Assembly (NCBI GenBank): GCA_017613275.1
Contig: JAGAED010000004.1
Coordinates: 1 to 35,435, forward strand
Length of the DNA: 35,435 nucleotides
Direction: 5' to 3'
Origin: Clostridia bacterium
GTDB taxonomy: Bacteria; Bacillota; Clostridia; TANB77; CAG-508
Both the position numbers and the translations under genes were made by a program. Shown one piece after another: positions 8,102-16,298 of this stretch. The notes under the pieces were generated by a model that worked only from the letters and a program-made list of their open reading frames with translations, did not search any database and had not been told where the DNA came from. The first letter of the stretch is position 1. Every line of letters starts with the position of its first letter.

Positions 8102-8992
8102 CTACTCACCAACCTTTTCTACGAATATATCATTAAGTGTAGGCTTCATAATCTCAAATCTAGTAACACCAACATTGTTTTGTACTAGCATTTTTAAAAG
8201 ATCATGAGCTTTGTTTTCATCGTCTAGTTTTATAATGTAATTATTATCAACTTCGTTTTCGATTTCTAAATTACACTCTTTTACAAAACTATCAATATTC
8301 TGATTTACATCAACTTTTACTCTGTTGGCAGGGTAAGAATCTTTTATTTGTTTTAAGTTTCCTTGTAAAACTGTTATACCTTTATTTAATATCAAGATAT
8401 CACTGCAAAATTCTTCTATTGTAGCCATTTGATGAGCTGACATTATAACAAATTTTCCATCTCTAACCAATTCAATTATTATATTTTTAACTAAATCAGT
8501 ATTAACTGGGTCTAGACCACTAAAAGGTTCGTCTAAAACAACAAGTTCTGGATTATGTATTAAAGCTGTCATTAACTGAATTTTTTGTTGATTTCCTTTT
8601 GAAAGTTTTTCTGCTGTTTTATTTAAATACTCCTCAACTTTAAGTTTTTTAGCCCATTCTTTTATTGATTTTTCTGCTGCTTTTTTATTCATTCCTTTAA
8701 GTTCAGCAAAATAAATCAATTGGTCCATTATAAGAGTTTTTTGGTATACCCCTCTCTCCTCTGGAAGGTAACCAAAATTTACATTTTTTCTATCTACTGC
8801 TTTACCATTCCATGTAATTTTTCCGCTATCTTTATTTAAAATTCCAAGTAACATTCTTATTGTTGTTGTTTTTCCGGCACCATTTGTACCAAGTAAGCCA
8901 TAAACACCTGGCTTTTCTAAACTAAATGAAATGTTATCTACAGCTTTTTTTCCTGCAAATGACTTAGATACATTTTCTAATTTTAATCCCAT
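8102..8992 (-). CDS. ABC transporter ATP-binding protein (NatA-like)
   Basis: The 296-aa protein is the ATPase partner of the ABC-2 permease that follows it. It carries Walker A GTNGAGKTT (35-43), a Q-loop region with YLPEERG, the signature LSKGNQQK, Walker B LVVLDEPFSGLD and the H-loop SAHQM. The YLPEERGVY sequence and the C-terminal domain (about 215-296) are typical of NatA/CcmA-type exporters. GAAAGGAATGGAG precedes the ATG. It lies 18 nt after accA. Its stop and the permease start are adjacent, which implies coupled translation. Why a transporter sits in an acetyl-CoA carboxylase/FASII operon is unknown. Confidence 0.9.
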   Translation of the reverse strand: MGLKLENVSKSFAGKKAVDNISFSLEKPGVYGLLGTNGAGKTTTIRMLLGILNKDSGKITWNGKAVDRKNVNFGYLPEERGVYQKTLIMDQLIYFAELKGMNKKAAEKSIKEWAKKLKVEEYLNKTAEKLSKGNQQKIQLMTALIHNPELVVLDEPFSGLDPVNTDLVKNIIIELVRDGKFVIMSAHQMATIEEFCSDILILNKGITVLQGNLKQIKDSYPANRVKVDVNQNIDSFVKECNLEIENEVDNNYIIKLDDENKAHDLLKMLVQNNVGVTRFEIMKPTLNDIFVEKVGE

Positions 8993-9010
8993 TTTTTCTC
9001 CATTCCTTTC

Positions 9011-9820
9011 TTATTTTTCAACCAACTCTTTTATATTTCTGAATTTTGCATATCTTTCTTCTACAATATCATCTTTAGAAAGTTTGCTCATTCTAGAAAC
9101 TTCTTTTTTTATTTCTTTTTTTAAGCTATTTGAAACACTTTCAAAATCTTCTTGCTCCATTTTTATTGGCTCTTTTATTATTTTATCAATAACCTTCATA
9201 GAATACAAGTCCTTTGCTGTTAGTTTCATTTTTTCTGCCGCTTCTTTAAATCTGCTTGAATCTTTCCACAAAATTGAACTATATCCTTCTGGAGAAAGAA
9301 TAGAATAAATAGCATTTTCAAGCATAAAAACTTTATTCGCAACCCCAATTGCAAGAGCTCCACCAGAAGACCCTTCTCCAATTACAATAGAAATCACTGG
9401 AACTTTAAGTTTTGCCATTTCAAACATAGATTTAGCAATAGCTTCCCCTTGTCCTCTTTCTTCAGCTCCAAGACCCGGATAAGCGCCTTTAGTATCAATA
9501 AAAGTAATAACAGGTCTATTAAACTTTTCAGCTTGTTTCATAAATCTTATTGCTTTTCTATAACTTTCTGGGTTAGGCATACCAAAGTTTCTTTCTATAT
9601 TTTCCTTCGTTGTTCTACCCTTTTGCTCAGCAATAATAGTAAAGTTTTGTTTCCCTATTTTGCCTAAACCGCAAACAATTGCTTTATCATCTTTAAAATT
9701 TCTATCTCCATGTAATTCTATAAAATCATCAAATATAGAATTAATATAGTCCAAAGAAGTTTTTCTTTTTGGGTTTCTAGCAATTTCCACTCTTTCCCAT
9801 GCTGATATTTCTTTTCCCAT
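9011..9820 (-). CDS. acetyl-CoA carboxylase carboxyltransferase subunit alpha AccA
   Basis: AccA pairs with AccD to transfer the carboxyl group from carboxybiotin to acetyl-CoA, forming malonyl-CoA. The 269-aa protein is shorter than the ~319-aa E. coli form, as in many Firmicutes. Family blocks visible are AWERVEIARNPKRKTSLDYI, DRNFKDDKAIVCGLG, FIDTKGAYPGLGAEERGQGEAIA and IGEGSSGGALAIGVANKVFMLENAIYSILSPEG. The last holds the oxyanion-hole glycines of the crotonase fold. The ATG shares one base with the accD stop codon (TAATG), and GGAGG lies upstream, so translation is coupled to accD. Confidence 0.96.
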   Translation of the reverse strand: MGKEISAWERVEIARNPKRKTSLDYINSIFDDFIELHGDRNFKDDKAIVCGLGKIGKQNFTIIAEQKGRTTKENIERNFGMPNPESYRKAIRFMKQAEKFNRPVITFIDTKGAYPGLGAEERGQGEAIAKSMFEMAKLKVPVISIVIGEGSSGGALAIGVANKVFMLENAIYSILSPEGYSSILWKDSSRFKEAAEKMKLTAKDLYSMKVIDKIIKEPIKMEQEDFESVSNSLKKEIKKEVSRMSKLSKDDIVEERYAKFRNIKELVEK

Positions 9821-10668
9821 TAAGCTTCGCCTCCTTTGTGATATTGTATTAATTTGTATAAAGTTTCTTTCATGTCTTTTCTTTCAACTATTTTATCTAT
9901 AAAACCATGTTCTAATAAGAATTCTGCTGTTTGGAATCCTTCTGGTAAGCTTTCTCCAATTGTTTGTTCAATTACTCTTGGACCTGCAAAACCTATCATT
10001 GCGCCTGGTTCAGCTAAAATGATATCTCCCAAACTTGCAAAAGATGCTGTAACACCGCCATAAGTTGGGTCTGTTAAAACAGATATATAAAGAAGTCCTG
10101 CTTCATCTAATTTTGTTAATGCAGCTGTAGTTTTTGCCATTTGCATAAGAGAAACAATACCCTCTTGCATTCTAGCCCCACCTGATACTGCAAATATTAT
10201 AAGTGGTAATTTTAGTTTTACAGCTTGTTCAATACTATATGTTATTTTTTCTCCAACAACAGCTCCCATGCTTCCCATTAAAAAGCCACTGTCCATTATA
10301 CAAATAACAACATCTTCTCCCTTGATTTTTCCAGTACCACATGCAACCGCTTCTTCCAAATCTGTCTTTTCTCTAAGAGTTTTCAATTTTTTAGGATAGT
10401 CCTCTAAACCTAAAGGATTTGTTGTATCTAATTTCAAATCAAATTTTTTATATGTACCTTCATCTATAACTAAAGAAAGTCTTTTCCCAATATGCATTCT
10501 AAAATAATGGCCACAATTAGGACATGTATTAAAGTTTTTTCTAACATCATCTTTGTATAAAATGTCTTTACAATTGTCACATTTAATCCATTGTCCAATT
10601 GGAATATCTATATTAGACTTTTTGTTCGCTGCTCCTGTTTCCCTCTTCTCAATTTTATCAACAATCAT
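9820..10668 (-). CDS. acetyl-CoA carboxylase carboxyltransferase subunit beta AccD
   Basis: AccD is the zinc-containing beta subunit of the carboxyltransferase. The 282-aa protein has the N-terminal four-cysteine zinc ribbon C30-x2-C33 and C49-x2-C52, then the crotonase-like core with [22 protein letters not shown] and [45 protein letters not shown] precedes the ATG. It follows accC by 18 nt and overlaps accA by one base, giving the order accC-accD-accA. The first 20 residues are unconserved and charged; an alternative start is not supported because the ribosome binding site fits this ATG. Confidence 0.97.
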   Translation of the reverse strand: MIVDKIEKRETGAANKKSNIDIPIGQWIKCDNCKDILYKDDVRKNFNTCPNCGHYFRMHIGKRLSLVIDEGTYKKFDLKLDTTNPLGLEDYPKKLKTLREKTDLEEAVACGTGKIKGEDVVICIMDSGFLMGSMGAVVGEKITYSIEQAVKLKLPLIIFAVSGGARMQEGIVSLMQMAKTTAALTKLDEAGLLYISVLTDPTYGGVTASFASLGDIILAEPGAMIGFAGPRVIEQTIGESLPEGFQTAEFLLEHGFIDKIVERKDMKETLYKLIQYHKGGEA

Positions 10669-10686
10669 TAGATTGCCTCCTTATTT

Positions 10687-12027
10687 TTAACTTAAAATCT
10701 TCTTTTCAATAAACGATGTATCATAATTTCCTCTTATAAAATCTGGATTTCTAATAATATCAAACAAGAAATCTCTATTTGTGTCTATTCCATCAATTAC
10801 AAGCTCTTCTAGTGCTCTTTTCATTTTGCTTATTGCTTCATTTCTATTTACACCATGAACTATAATTTTTGCTATCATAGAATCATAATTTGGTGGAATT
10901 ATGTACCCACTATATATTGCTGTATCAACCCTTATTCCATTTCCGCCTGGCAAGTTTAATTCATTTATTTTACCAGGTGATGGCATAAAGTTTTTGCTTG
11001 GATTTTCAGCATTTATTCTACATTCTATTGAATGTCCTTTAAATCCAATACTTTTTTGACTTATTTTTAATTCTTCCCCTGCTGCTATTCTTATTTGTTC
11101 CTTAACTAAGTCAATTCCAGTTACCATTTCTGTAATTGGGTGTTCAACTTGAATTCTTGTATTCATTTCCATGAAGTAGAAATTCTTATCGCTATCTACC
11201 AAAAATTCAACTGTACCGCAACTTGTATAACCTGCTGCTTTTGCTGCTTTTATTGCAGCTTCACCCATTTTATTTCTTAGCTTTTCATCTATGATTGTTG
11301 ATGGTGTTTCTTCAATTATTTTTTGATGGTTTCTTTGTATTGTGCAATCTCTTTCCCCTAAATGCACAACATTACCATATTCGTCTGCTAAGATTTGTAT
11401 TTCTACATGTCTAGGTTCTTTTATGAATTTTTCTATGTAAATTTCATCATCATTAAAAGCATTTTTTGCTTCTTGTTTTACTATATTGAAGTTTTGGGCA
11501 AGTTCGTCTGGCGAATTTACTATTCTTATTCCTTTTCCTCCACCACCGCTTGCTGCTTTTAATAATATTGGATAACCTATTTGCTTACATACTATTATTG
11601 CATCTTCTATATTATTTACTGAACCATCTGAACCTGGTATTACTGGTACTCCAACTTTTTTCATCATTTCTTTACTGTTGGATTTGTTTCCTAGTAAATT
11701 TATTACATTTGATTTTGGGCCTATGAATTTTATGTTTGATTCTTCACATATTTTTGCAAATTGTGCGTTTTCTGATAAGAAACCAAATCCAGGGTGTATA
11801 CTGTCTGCTTTTGTTAGATATGCTGCTTCTATTATGTTTTTTATATTTAAATAGCTTTGTTTTGAATTTGCAGGACCTATGCAGATTGCTTCGTCTGCCA
11901 ACCTTGTGTGTAGTGCATCTTTATCTGCTTCTGAGTATACTGCTACTGTTTTTATGTTCATTTCTTTGCAGGCTCTTATTATGCGCACTGCAATTTCTCC
12001 ACGATTTGCAATTAAAATTTTGTTCAT
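10687..12027 (-). CDS. acetyl-CoA carboxylase, biotin carboxylase subunit AccC
   Basis: AccC uses ATP and bicarbonate to carboxylate the biotin on AccB. The 446-aa length is standard. It starts with MNKILIANRGEIAVRIIRACKE, has the ATP-grasp glycine-rich loop SGGGGKGIRIV (about 163-173), HVEIQILAD, ERDCTIQRNHQKIIEE, and the metal/catalytic block FYFMEMNTRIQVEHPITEMVTGIDLV. The C-terminal biotin carboxylase domain ends with NRDFLFDIIRNPDF. AAAGAAAGGAAAA precedes the ATG. It follows fabZ by 35 nt and precedes accD. All four acc genes lie in this operon, but accB is separated from accC by two genes. Confidence 0.97.
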   Translation of the reverse strand: MNKILIANRGEIAVRIIRACKEMNIKTVAVYSEADKDALHTRLADEAICIGPANSKQSYLNIKNIIEAAYLTKADSIHPGFGFLSENAQFAKICEESNIKFIGPKSNVINLLGNKSNSKEMMKKVGVPVIPGSDGSVNNIEDAIIVCKQIGYPILLKAASGGGGKGIRIVNSPDELAQNFNIVKQEAKNAFNDDEIYIEKFIKEPRHVEIQILADEYGNVVHLGERDCTIQRNHQKIIEETPSTIIDEKLRNKMGEAAIKAAKAAGYTSCGTVEFLVDSDKNFYFMEMNTRIQVEHPITEMVTGIDLVKEQIRIAAGEELKISQKSIGFKGHSIECRINAENPSKNFMPSPGKINELNLPGGNGIRVDTAIYSGYIIPPNYDSMIAKIIVHGVNRNEAISKMKRALEELVIDGIDTNRDFLFDIIRNPDFIRGNYDTSFIEKKILS

Positions 12028-12062
12028 TTCGTTTTCCTTTCTTTATATTTAATTTTAATCTT

Positions 12063-12485
12063 TTATACTACTGCAAAGGTGAATTCACCTTTAGCAGCTA
12101 AAACTCCATTCACAGTTGCAATGCCTTCGCCAACACCTATTGGGCCTTTTTTCTTTATGATTTTTACTTCAAGTTTAAGTCTATCACCTGGCACTACCAT
12201 TTTTTTAAATTTCATTTTATCTATTCCACCGAATAGTGCGTTTTTGCCTTTGTTTTCTTCTAATGATAGTATTGCAACTGCACCTGTTTGTGCAAGTGAT
12301 TCTGCTATTAAGACACCTGGCATTATTGGGTTACCAGGGAAATGTCCTTTAAAATACCATTCACTTTCATCAACATTTTTGTAAGCAACTGCACTTTCTC
12401 CAGGTACACATTCTTCTACCTCGTCTATCATTAAAAATGGTTCTCTTTGTGGTATTATATTTTTTATTTCTTCTTTGTTTAACAT
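12063..12485 (-). CDS. 3-hydroxyacyl-ACP dehydratase FabZ
   Basis: FabZ dehydrates 3-hydroxyacyl-ACP in the elongation cycle. The 140-aa protein shows the hot-dog fold signature: IIPQREPFLMIDEV at the start, and the active site block KGHFPGNPIMPGVLIAESLAQ with H48 and E62. I chose the ATG at 12485 because AAAAAGGAG lies 9 nt upstream and the product then starts with the typical LNKEEIKNIIPQR. A longer frame starting 39 nt upstream would read through the ribosome binding site and overlap the previous gene. FabA is not present, so unsaturated fatty acid formation would need another route. Confidence 0.95.
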   Translation of the reverse strand: MLNKEEIKNIIPQREPFLMIDEVEECVPGESAVAYKNVDESEWYFKGHFPGNPIMPGVLIAESLAQTGAVAILSLEENKGKNALFGGIDKMKFKKMVVPGDRLKLEVKIIKKKGPIGVGEGIATVNGVLAAKGEFTFAVV

Positions 12486-12504
12486 TTGTTTAAACTCCTT
12501 TTTC

Positions 12505-12954
12505 TTATTTTTTGAATCTTCCAAAAAAGCCTAATTTGTTTTTTATGTCTATGGCTTCACCAACACCTGGTATGTCTCTAACTTTGTCATATGCTTCTCT
12601 GTAAGCAATTCCACGTGCTTTTGATGTTACTCCTTCTACTATTTCATCAGCTGCCATTTGTGCAATATCATCTCCAGATAATTCTACTGGATTTTGTTTA
12701 TATTCATTTACATCAATGTTTTTTGCTGTTTCTGTTGTTGCTATTTGTGTGAATAATGTCATATATTCTTGGTTTAATTCTGAACTTGCGAACGCGCTTT
12801 CAAATGCCATTACATCATCATAATTATTCGCGAATTCTTCGAGTTTTTTAAAGAATTCTTCTATCTTCTTTAAATTTTCTTCATTTTTAACATCATATAC
12901 ATTGAATATTGCATTTCTGCGAGTTTCAACACAATTTTTAACTAATTCGTTCAT
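12505..12954 (-). CDS. unknown protein within the FASII operon (149 aa)
   Basis: I do not recognise this protein. It is 149 aa, acidic in the middle and basic at the end, with no signal peptide or membrane segment. A Glu/Lys-rich stretch at residues 22-42 could form a helix or short coiled coil. The C-terminus has a glycine-containing motif DIPGVGEAIDIKNKLG followed by a basic FFGRFKK tail, which could suggest nucleic acid or membrane surface contact, though this is speculative. AAAGGAATGG precedes the ATG. It is tightly packed between accB (32 nt) and fabZ (19 nt), so it is surely co-transcribed with them. Confidence 0.8.
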   Translation of the reverse strand: MNELVKNCVETRRNAIFNVYDVKNEENLKKIEEFFKKLEEFANNYDDVMAFESAFASSELNQEYMTLFTQIATTETAKNIDVNEYKQNPVELSGDDIAQMAADEIVEGVTSKARGIAYREAYDKVRDIPGVGEAIDIKNKLGFFGRFKK

Positions 12955-12986
12955 TTATAACCATTCCTTTCTTTTTATACAAACAA

Positions 12987-13454
12987 TTATTCTATTACAA
13001 ATAAAGGCTTACCAAATTCTACTGGTTCTCCATCTTTAACAAGAATCTCTTTAACTTTACCATCAAATTCAGATTCAATTTCATTCATTAATTTCATTGC
13101 TTCTATTATACATAGTGTTTGACCTTTTTTTACAACTTGCCCTACTTCTACAAATGGCTCAGCATCTGGAGATGGCTTAGCATAAAATGTTCCTACCATT
13201 GGAGATTTTACAACGTTTCCTGTTGTTTCATTTTCTGTAACTACTAAACTATTTCCAACATTATTTTGAACTACTGGCACTGTCATTGGTGCACTAGCTT
13301 CAATTACACTACTATTATTTACATTAACAGCATTATATTTTTTACCGTTTTTTGTCATACTTATTTTTGTACCATCTGGGAATTCAATTTCTAAAGAATC
13401 TAATTTTGATTTTCCCATATCTTCAATTAAATTTTTAATATCTTTATATTCCAT
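12987..13454 (-). CDS. biotin carboxyl carrier protein AccB
   Basis: AccB carries the covalently bound biotin of acetyl-CoA carboxylase. The 155-aa protein has an N-terminal helix-rich domain ([19 protein letters not shown]), a flexible Asn/Val/Ser-rich linker (about 40-82), and the C-terminal biotinyl domain starting [10 protein letters not shown]. The biotin lysine is K121 in [10 protein letters not shown], and the thumb-like insertion PSPDAEPFV is present. AAAGGAG precedes the ATG. It follows fabF by 39 nt. The biotin ligase that should modify it is encoded upstream in the same region (19454-20044). Confidence 0.97.
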   Translation of the reverse strand: MEYKDIKNLIEDMGKSKLDSLEIEFPDGTKISMTKNGKKYNAVNVNNSSVIEASAPMTVPVVQNNVGNSLVVTENETTGNVVKSPMVGTFYAKPSPDAEPFVEVGQVVKKGQTLCIIEAMKLMNEIESEFDGKVKEILVKDGEPVEFGKPLFVIE

Positions 13455-13493
13455 TTTAAAATTCTCCTTTTAAATTTTTTATTCAAAGTAAAA

Positions 13494-14729
13494 TTAACAA
13501 AATTTTCTAATTATAATACTTGCGTTATGTCCTCCAAAACCTAAAGAATTAGACATTACAATATTTAAATCTGCTTTTCTAGGTTCGTTTGGAACAACAT
13601 CTAAATCACATTCTTCGTCTTTAACTTGGTAATTTATTGTTGGTGGTACTATTTGTTTTTCTAATGCTTTAACACATATTGCAGCTTCCACTGCACCTGC
13701 AGCACCTAATAAATGTCCTGTATTTCCTTTTGTTGAACTTACCATTACTTTATTGCTGTGTTCTCCAAAAGCTGTTTTAATTGCCATTGTTTCTGTTGAG
13801 TCATTTAAATGTGTAGATGTACCATGTGCATTTATGTAATCTACATCTTCTGGTTTTATTCCTGCATTATTAATAGCTCTTATCATCGCTTTTGCGCCAC
13901 ATTCTCCATCTGGGCATGGTGATGTAATGTGATATGCGTCTGTTGTAGAACCAAATCCAATTACTTCTGCATATATTTTAGCCCCTCTTGCTTTTGCATG
14001 TTCAAGTTCTTCTAGAACTAGCATTCCAGCGCCTTCGCCCATAACAAATCCGTCTCTTTCCTTGTCAAATGGAATACTTGCTCTATTTACATCTGTACTT
14101 CCAGATAGTGCTTTCATATTTTCAAAACCTGCTATACCAATTTCACAGATTGATGCTTCAGTGCCACCTGCTATAATTACATCTTCTTCTCCTAATTTGA
14201 TTGTTTTATAAGCCTCGCCAATGCTGTGTGTAGAAGATGCGCACGCTGTTACAACACTTATTGATTCTCCTTTAAATCCAAATTCTATTGCAACATTTCC
14301 TGCTGGCATATTTACTATTGAGTTTGGAATAAATAGTGGTGAAATTCTTTTATTTCCTTTTTCAAAATCTATTCTACATTGATCCTCAATTGTTTTTAGT
14401 CCACCAATTCCAGAACTAACAAATATACCTACTCTATCATAGTCTGTATTTTCTTTTGTTATTCCTGCATCTTTTACAGCTTCTCTTGCAGCTATGACTG
14501 CTAATTGAGAAGACCTGTCAAAACGTTTTGCTTGCTTTGGATCAAAATACTCTAATGGATCAAAGTTTTTTATCTCGGCATCTACTTTTGTTTTAAAATT
14601 TGTTGTATCAAATAAAGTAATTTCATTTATTCCACATACTTTATTTTCAATACTATCCCACATTTCTTCTATATTTTTTCCAATAGGAGTTATTGCTCCC
14701 ATTCCAGTTATAACAACTCTTTTATTCAT
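13494..14729 (-). CDS. 3-oxoacyl-ACP synthase II FabF
   Basis: FabF condenses malonyl-ACP with acyl-ACP. The 411-aa protein has the KAS II catalytic set: C163 in VTACASSTHS, H302 in NAHGTSTHLND, and K334/H339 in STKGNTGHLLGAAG. The family start MNKRVVITGMGAITPIG is preceded by AAAGGAAAATAAA, which fixes the ATG at 14729. The frame stays open upstream into the palindromic element, but that extension is not conserved in character. It is the only ketoacyl synthase in the window, since no fabH is present. It is separated from fabG by the element at 14768-14893. Confidence 0.97.
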   Translation of the reverse strand: MNKRVVITGMGAITPIGKNIEEMWDSIENKVCGINEITLFDTTNFKTKVDAEIKNFDPLEYFDPKQAKRFDRSSQLAVIAAREAVKDAGITKENTDYDRVGIFVSSGIGGLKTIEDQCRIDFEKGNKRISPLFIPNSIVNMPAGNVAIEFGFKGESISVVTACASSTHSIGEAYKTIKLGEEDVIIAGGTEASICEIGIAGFENMKALSGSTDVNRASIPFDKERDGFVMGEGAGMLVLEELEHAKARGAKIYAEVIGFGSTTDAYHITSPCPDGECGAKAMIRAINNAGIKPEDVDYINAHGTSTHLNDSTETMAIKTAFGEHSNKVMVSSTKGNTGHLLGAAGAVEAAICVKALEKQIVPPTINYQVKDEECDLDVVPNEPRKADLNIVMSNSLGFGGHNASIIIRKFC

Positions 14730-14767
14730 TTTATTTTCCTTTCTTTCTAAACATATTTTTATAGAGT

Positions 14768-14893
14768 ATAATTTGGATAAAATTGTGTTTTTGACAAGGC
14801 AAACAAGCAAGAAAACCGGAGGCGTACTAAGGTACGTTGAGGATTTTCGCAGCGCAGTTTAACACAGTCAAAACGCAATTCTATTCAAATTAT
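14768..14893. repeat. palindromic element R4 overlapping the fabG stop
   Basis: About 126 bp bounded by long imperfect inverted ends. The left end is ATAATTTGGATAAAATTG then TGTTTTTGAC; the right end is the complement of ATAATTTGAATAGAATTG then CGTTTTGAC. Inside is a GC-richer hairpin centred on GGCGTAC-TAAG-GTACGTT. The TAA stop of fabG (14890-14892) lies within the right inverted end. It is not obviously related to the other three elements in the window. It could act as a terminator/attenuator or mRNA processing site between fabG and fabF. Confidence 0.65.
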
Positions 14894-15624
14894 GTAAGCA
14901 TACCGCCATCTACGTTTATAACTTGCCCTGTGATATATGAGCTGTCTTCTGAAGCCAAGAATTTAACAACATTTGCAACATCTTGTGTTGTTCCCATTCT
15001 TTTTAATGGGATTTGTTTTGCTATTTCTTCTTTAACTTCGTCTTTTAATACATCAGTCATTTGTGTTTCAATAAATCCAGGTGCTACTGCATTTACTAAA
15101 ATATTTCTACTTCCAACTTCTTTTGCCAAGCTTTTTGTAAATCCTATAATTCCAGCTTTAGAAGCGGAATAATTAGTTTGACCTGCATTTCCACTTACTC
15201 CAACAACAGAGGAAATATTTATAATTCTTCCGCTTCTTTGTTTCATCATAAATGGAATAACATTTTTTGTAATATTGAAAGTTCCAACTAAATTAACATC
15301 AATAACACTTTCAAAATCTTCTTTTTTCATTCTCATTAAAAGCATATCTTTAGTAATACCTGCATTATTAACTAATACATCTATCTTACCAAATTCTTCT
15401 ATAATCTTATTAACCATGTTTTCTGCACTCTCAAAGTTAGAAACATCACCTTGGACAGCAAAACATTTTACATTTTCGTTTTCAATCTCTTTTTTAGTAT
15501 TTAATAGATCTTCATTTTCAGTTCTATAATTTAAAGCAATATCAAAGCCATTTTTAGCCAATGTAATTGCAATTTGTCTACCAATTCCTCTTGTTGCACC
15601 AGTAATGAACGCTACATTTCCCAT
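14890..15624 (-). CDS. 3-oxoacyl-ACP reductase FabG
   Basis: FabG is the NADPH-dependent SDR that reduces 3-oxoacyl-ACP. The 244-aa protein has TGATRGIG (8-15), NNAG (86-89), and the catalytic S139, Y152 and K156 (YSASK), and ends with the typical TGQVINVDGGM. I start at the ATG at 15624 because AAAGGAAG lies 8-9 nt upstream. The frame remains open for eight more codons, but those include the ribosome binding site. A promoter-like repeated box lies just upstream (15661-15714). The stop codon is inside the inverted end of element R4. Confidence 0.96.
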   Translation of the reverse strand: MGNVAFITGATRGIGRQIAITLAKNGFDIALNYRTENEDLLNTKKEIENENVKCFAVQGDVSNFESAENMVNKIIEEFGKIDVLVNNAGITKDMLLMRMKKEDFESVIDVNLVGTFNITKNVIPFMMKQRSGRIINISSVVGVSGNAGQTNYSASKAGIIGFTKSLAKEVGSRNILVNAVAPGFIETQMTDVLKDEVKEEIAKQIPLKRMGTTQDVANVVKFLASEDSSYITGQVINVDGGMLT

Positions 15625-15660
15625 ATAAAATCTTCCTTTCATATACATTTTTCATACTTA

Positions 15661-15714
15661 TTATTTATATCATATTTTTAAATAAAAATGCGCACAACTG
15701 ACCTTTTGGTATAA
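15661..15714 (-). promoter_or_regulatory. repeated promoter-region box upstream of fabG
   Basis: This ~54-bp sequence recurs, with a 1-nt gap and scattered changes, at 21791-21844 upstream of the acyl ligase. Shared parts on the plus strand include ATTTATATCA, TTTTAAATAAAA, AACTGACCT and GTATAA. Read on the minus strand it gives TATAAA as a possible -10, but only GCGCAT at the -35 distance, so recognition may need an activator or another sigma factor. ACCTTTTGGT inside is a short palindrome. It also overlaps the read-through tail of the cysE frame. Confidence 0.45.
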
Positions 15715-16264
15715 AAAAAATCTCAATATAAATTGAGATTTTTAAGTCTATGTTAAATGTCCGCGGTATTCCTACAATAGTGCTGTTTTCCGGAACATCT
15801 TTTAATACAACACTATTAGCACCTATTTTTACATTATTGCCTATTTTTATAGGGCCTAGTATTTTAGAACCAGCTCCGACCATTACATTATTTCCTAAAT
15901 CTGGATGCCTTTTGTTTTTGTCTTTTCCTGTTCCACCTAACGTGCTATTATGGTACATTGTACAGTCATTCCCAATTGTAGCAGTTTCCCCTATTACAAT
16001 TCCCATACCGTGGTCAATAAAGAGTCTTTTACCTATTTTAGCACCTGGATGAATCTCTATTCCTGTAATGTGTCTTGCAATTTGTGAGATTAATCTTGCA
16101 ATAAAGAACAGATTTCTTTTATAGAAAAAATGTGCAATCCTATGAAACACAATAGCATGAAAACCTGGATAAAGCAAAATCGCTTCTAAAATATTTCTAC
16201 AAGCAGGGTCTTTATCACATATATTTTGTGCATCTTCATATAAACTCCTAAAGAAATTTCTCAT
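15665..16264 (-). CDS. serine O-acetyltransferase CysE (C-terminal frame disturbed)
   Basis: CysE acetylates serine as the first step of cysteine synthesis. The frame encodes 199 aa with an N-terminal helical domain ([28 protein letters not shown]) and a left-handed beta-helix of hexapeptide repeats ([60 protein letters not shown]). The end is abnormal. After VGIP the frame continues through the terminator hairpin at 15716-15743 and into the next promoter. A +1 base change at CCGCGG (15761-15766) would give GIPADI and a TAA at 15753-15755, just before the terminator, as expected for this family. The true gene may therefore end at 15753. AGGTGAT precedes the ATG. Confidence 0.88.
   Translation of the reverse strand: MRNFFRSLYEDAQNICDKDPACRNILEAILLYPGFHAIVFHRIAHFFYKRNLFFIARLISQIARHITGIEIHPGAKIGKRLFIDHGMGIVIGETATIGNDCTMYHNSTLGGTGKDKNKRHPDLGNNVMVGAGSKILGPIKIGNNVKIGANSVVLKDVPENSTIVGIPRTFNIDLKISIYIEIFFIPKGQLCAFLFKNMI
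15716..15743 (-). terminator. terminator after cysE
   Basis: AATCTCAAT (15719-15727) pairs perfectly with ATTGAGATT (15732-15740), and flanking A/T pairs extend the stem. On the minus strand it is followed by TTTTTTTT. It lies inside the undisturbed cysE reading frame, which supports an earlier natural stop at 15753. Confidence 0.75.
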
Positions 16265-16298
16265 AATATCACCTAAGGTATTATATGAATTGAAGTTT

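Noticed and set aside
6868..8992. Antibiotic-resistance ABC transporter
   Set aside because: The ATPase and permease fit the general NatAB/ABC-2 exporter class. Nothing in the sequence indicates a drug substrate.
14730..14810. N-terminal extension of FabF starting at 14810
   Set aside because: The extension lies partly in palindromic element R4, has no ribosome binding site, and the family start MNKRVVITG has a good one at 14729.
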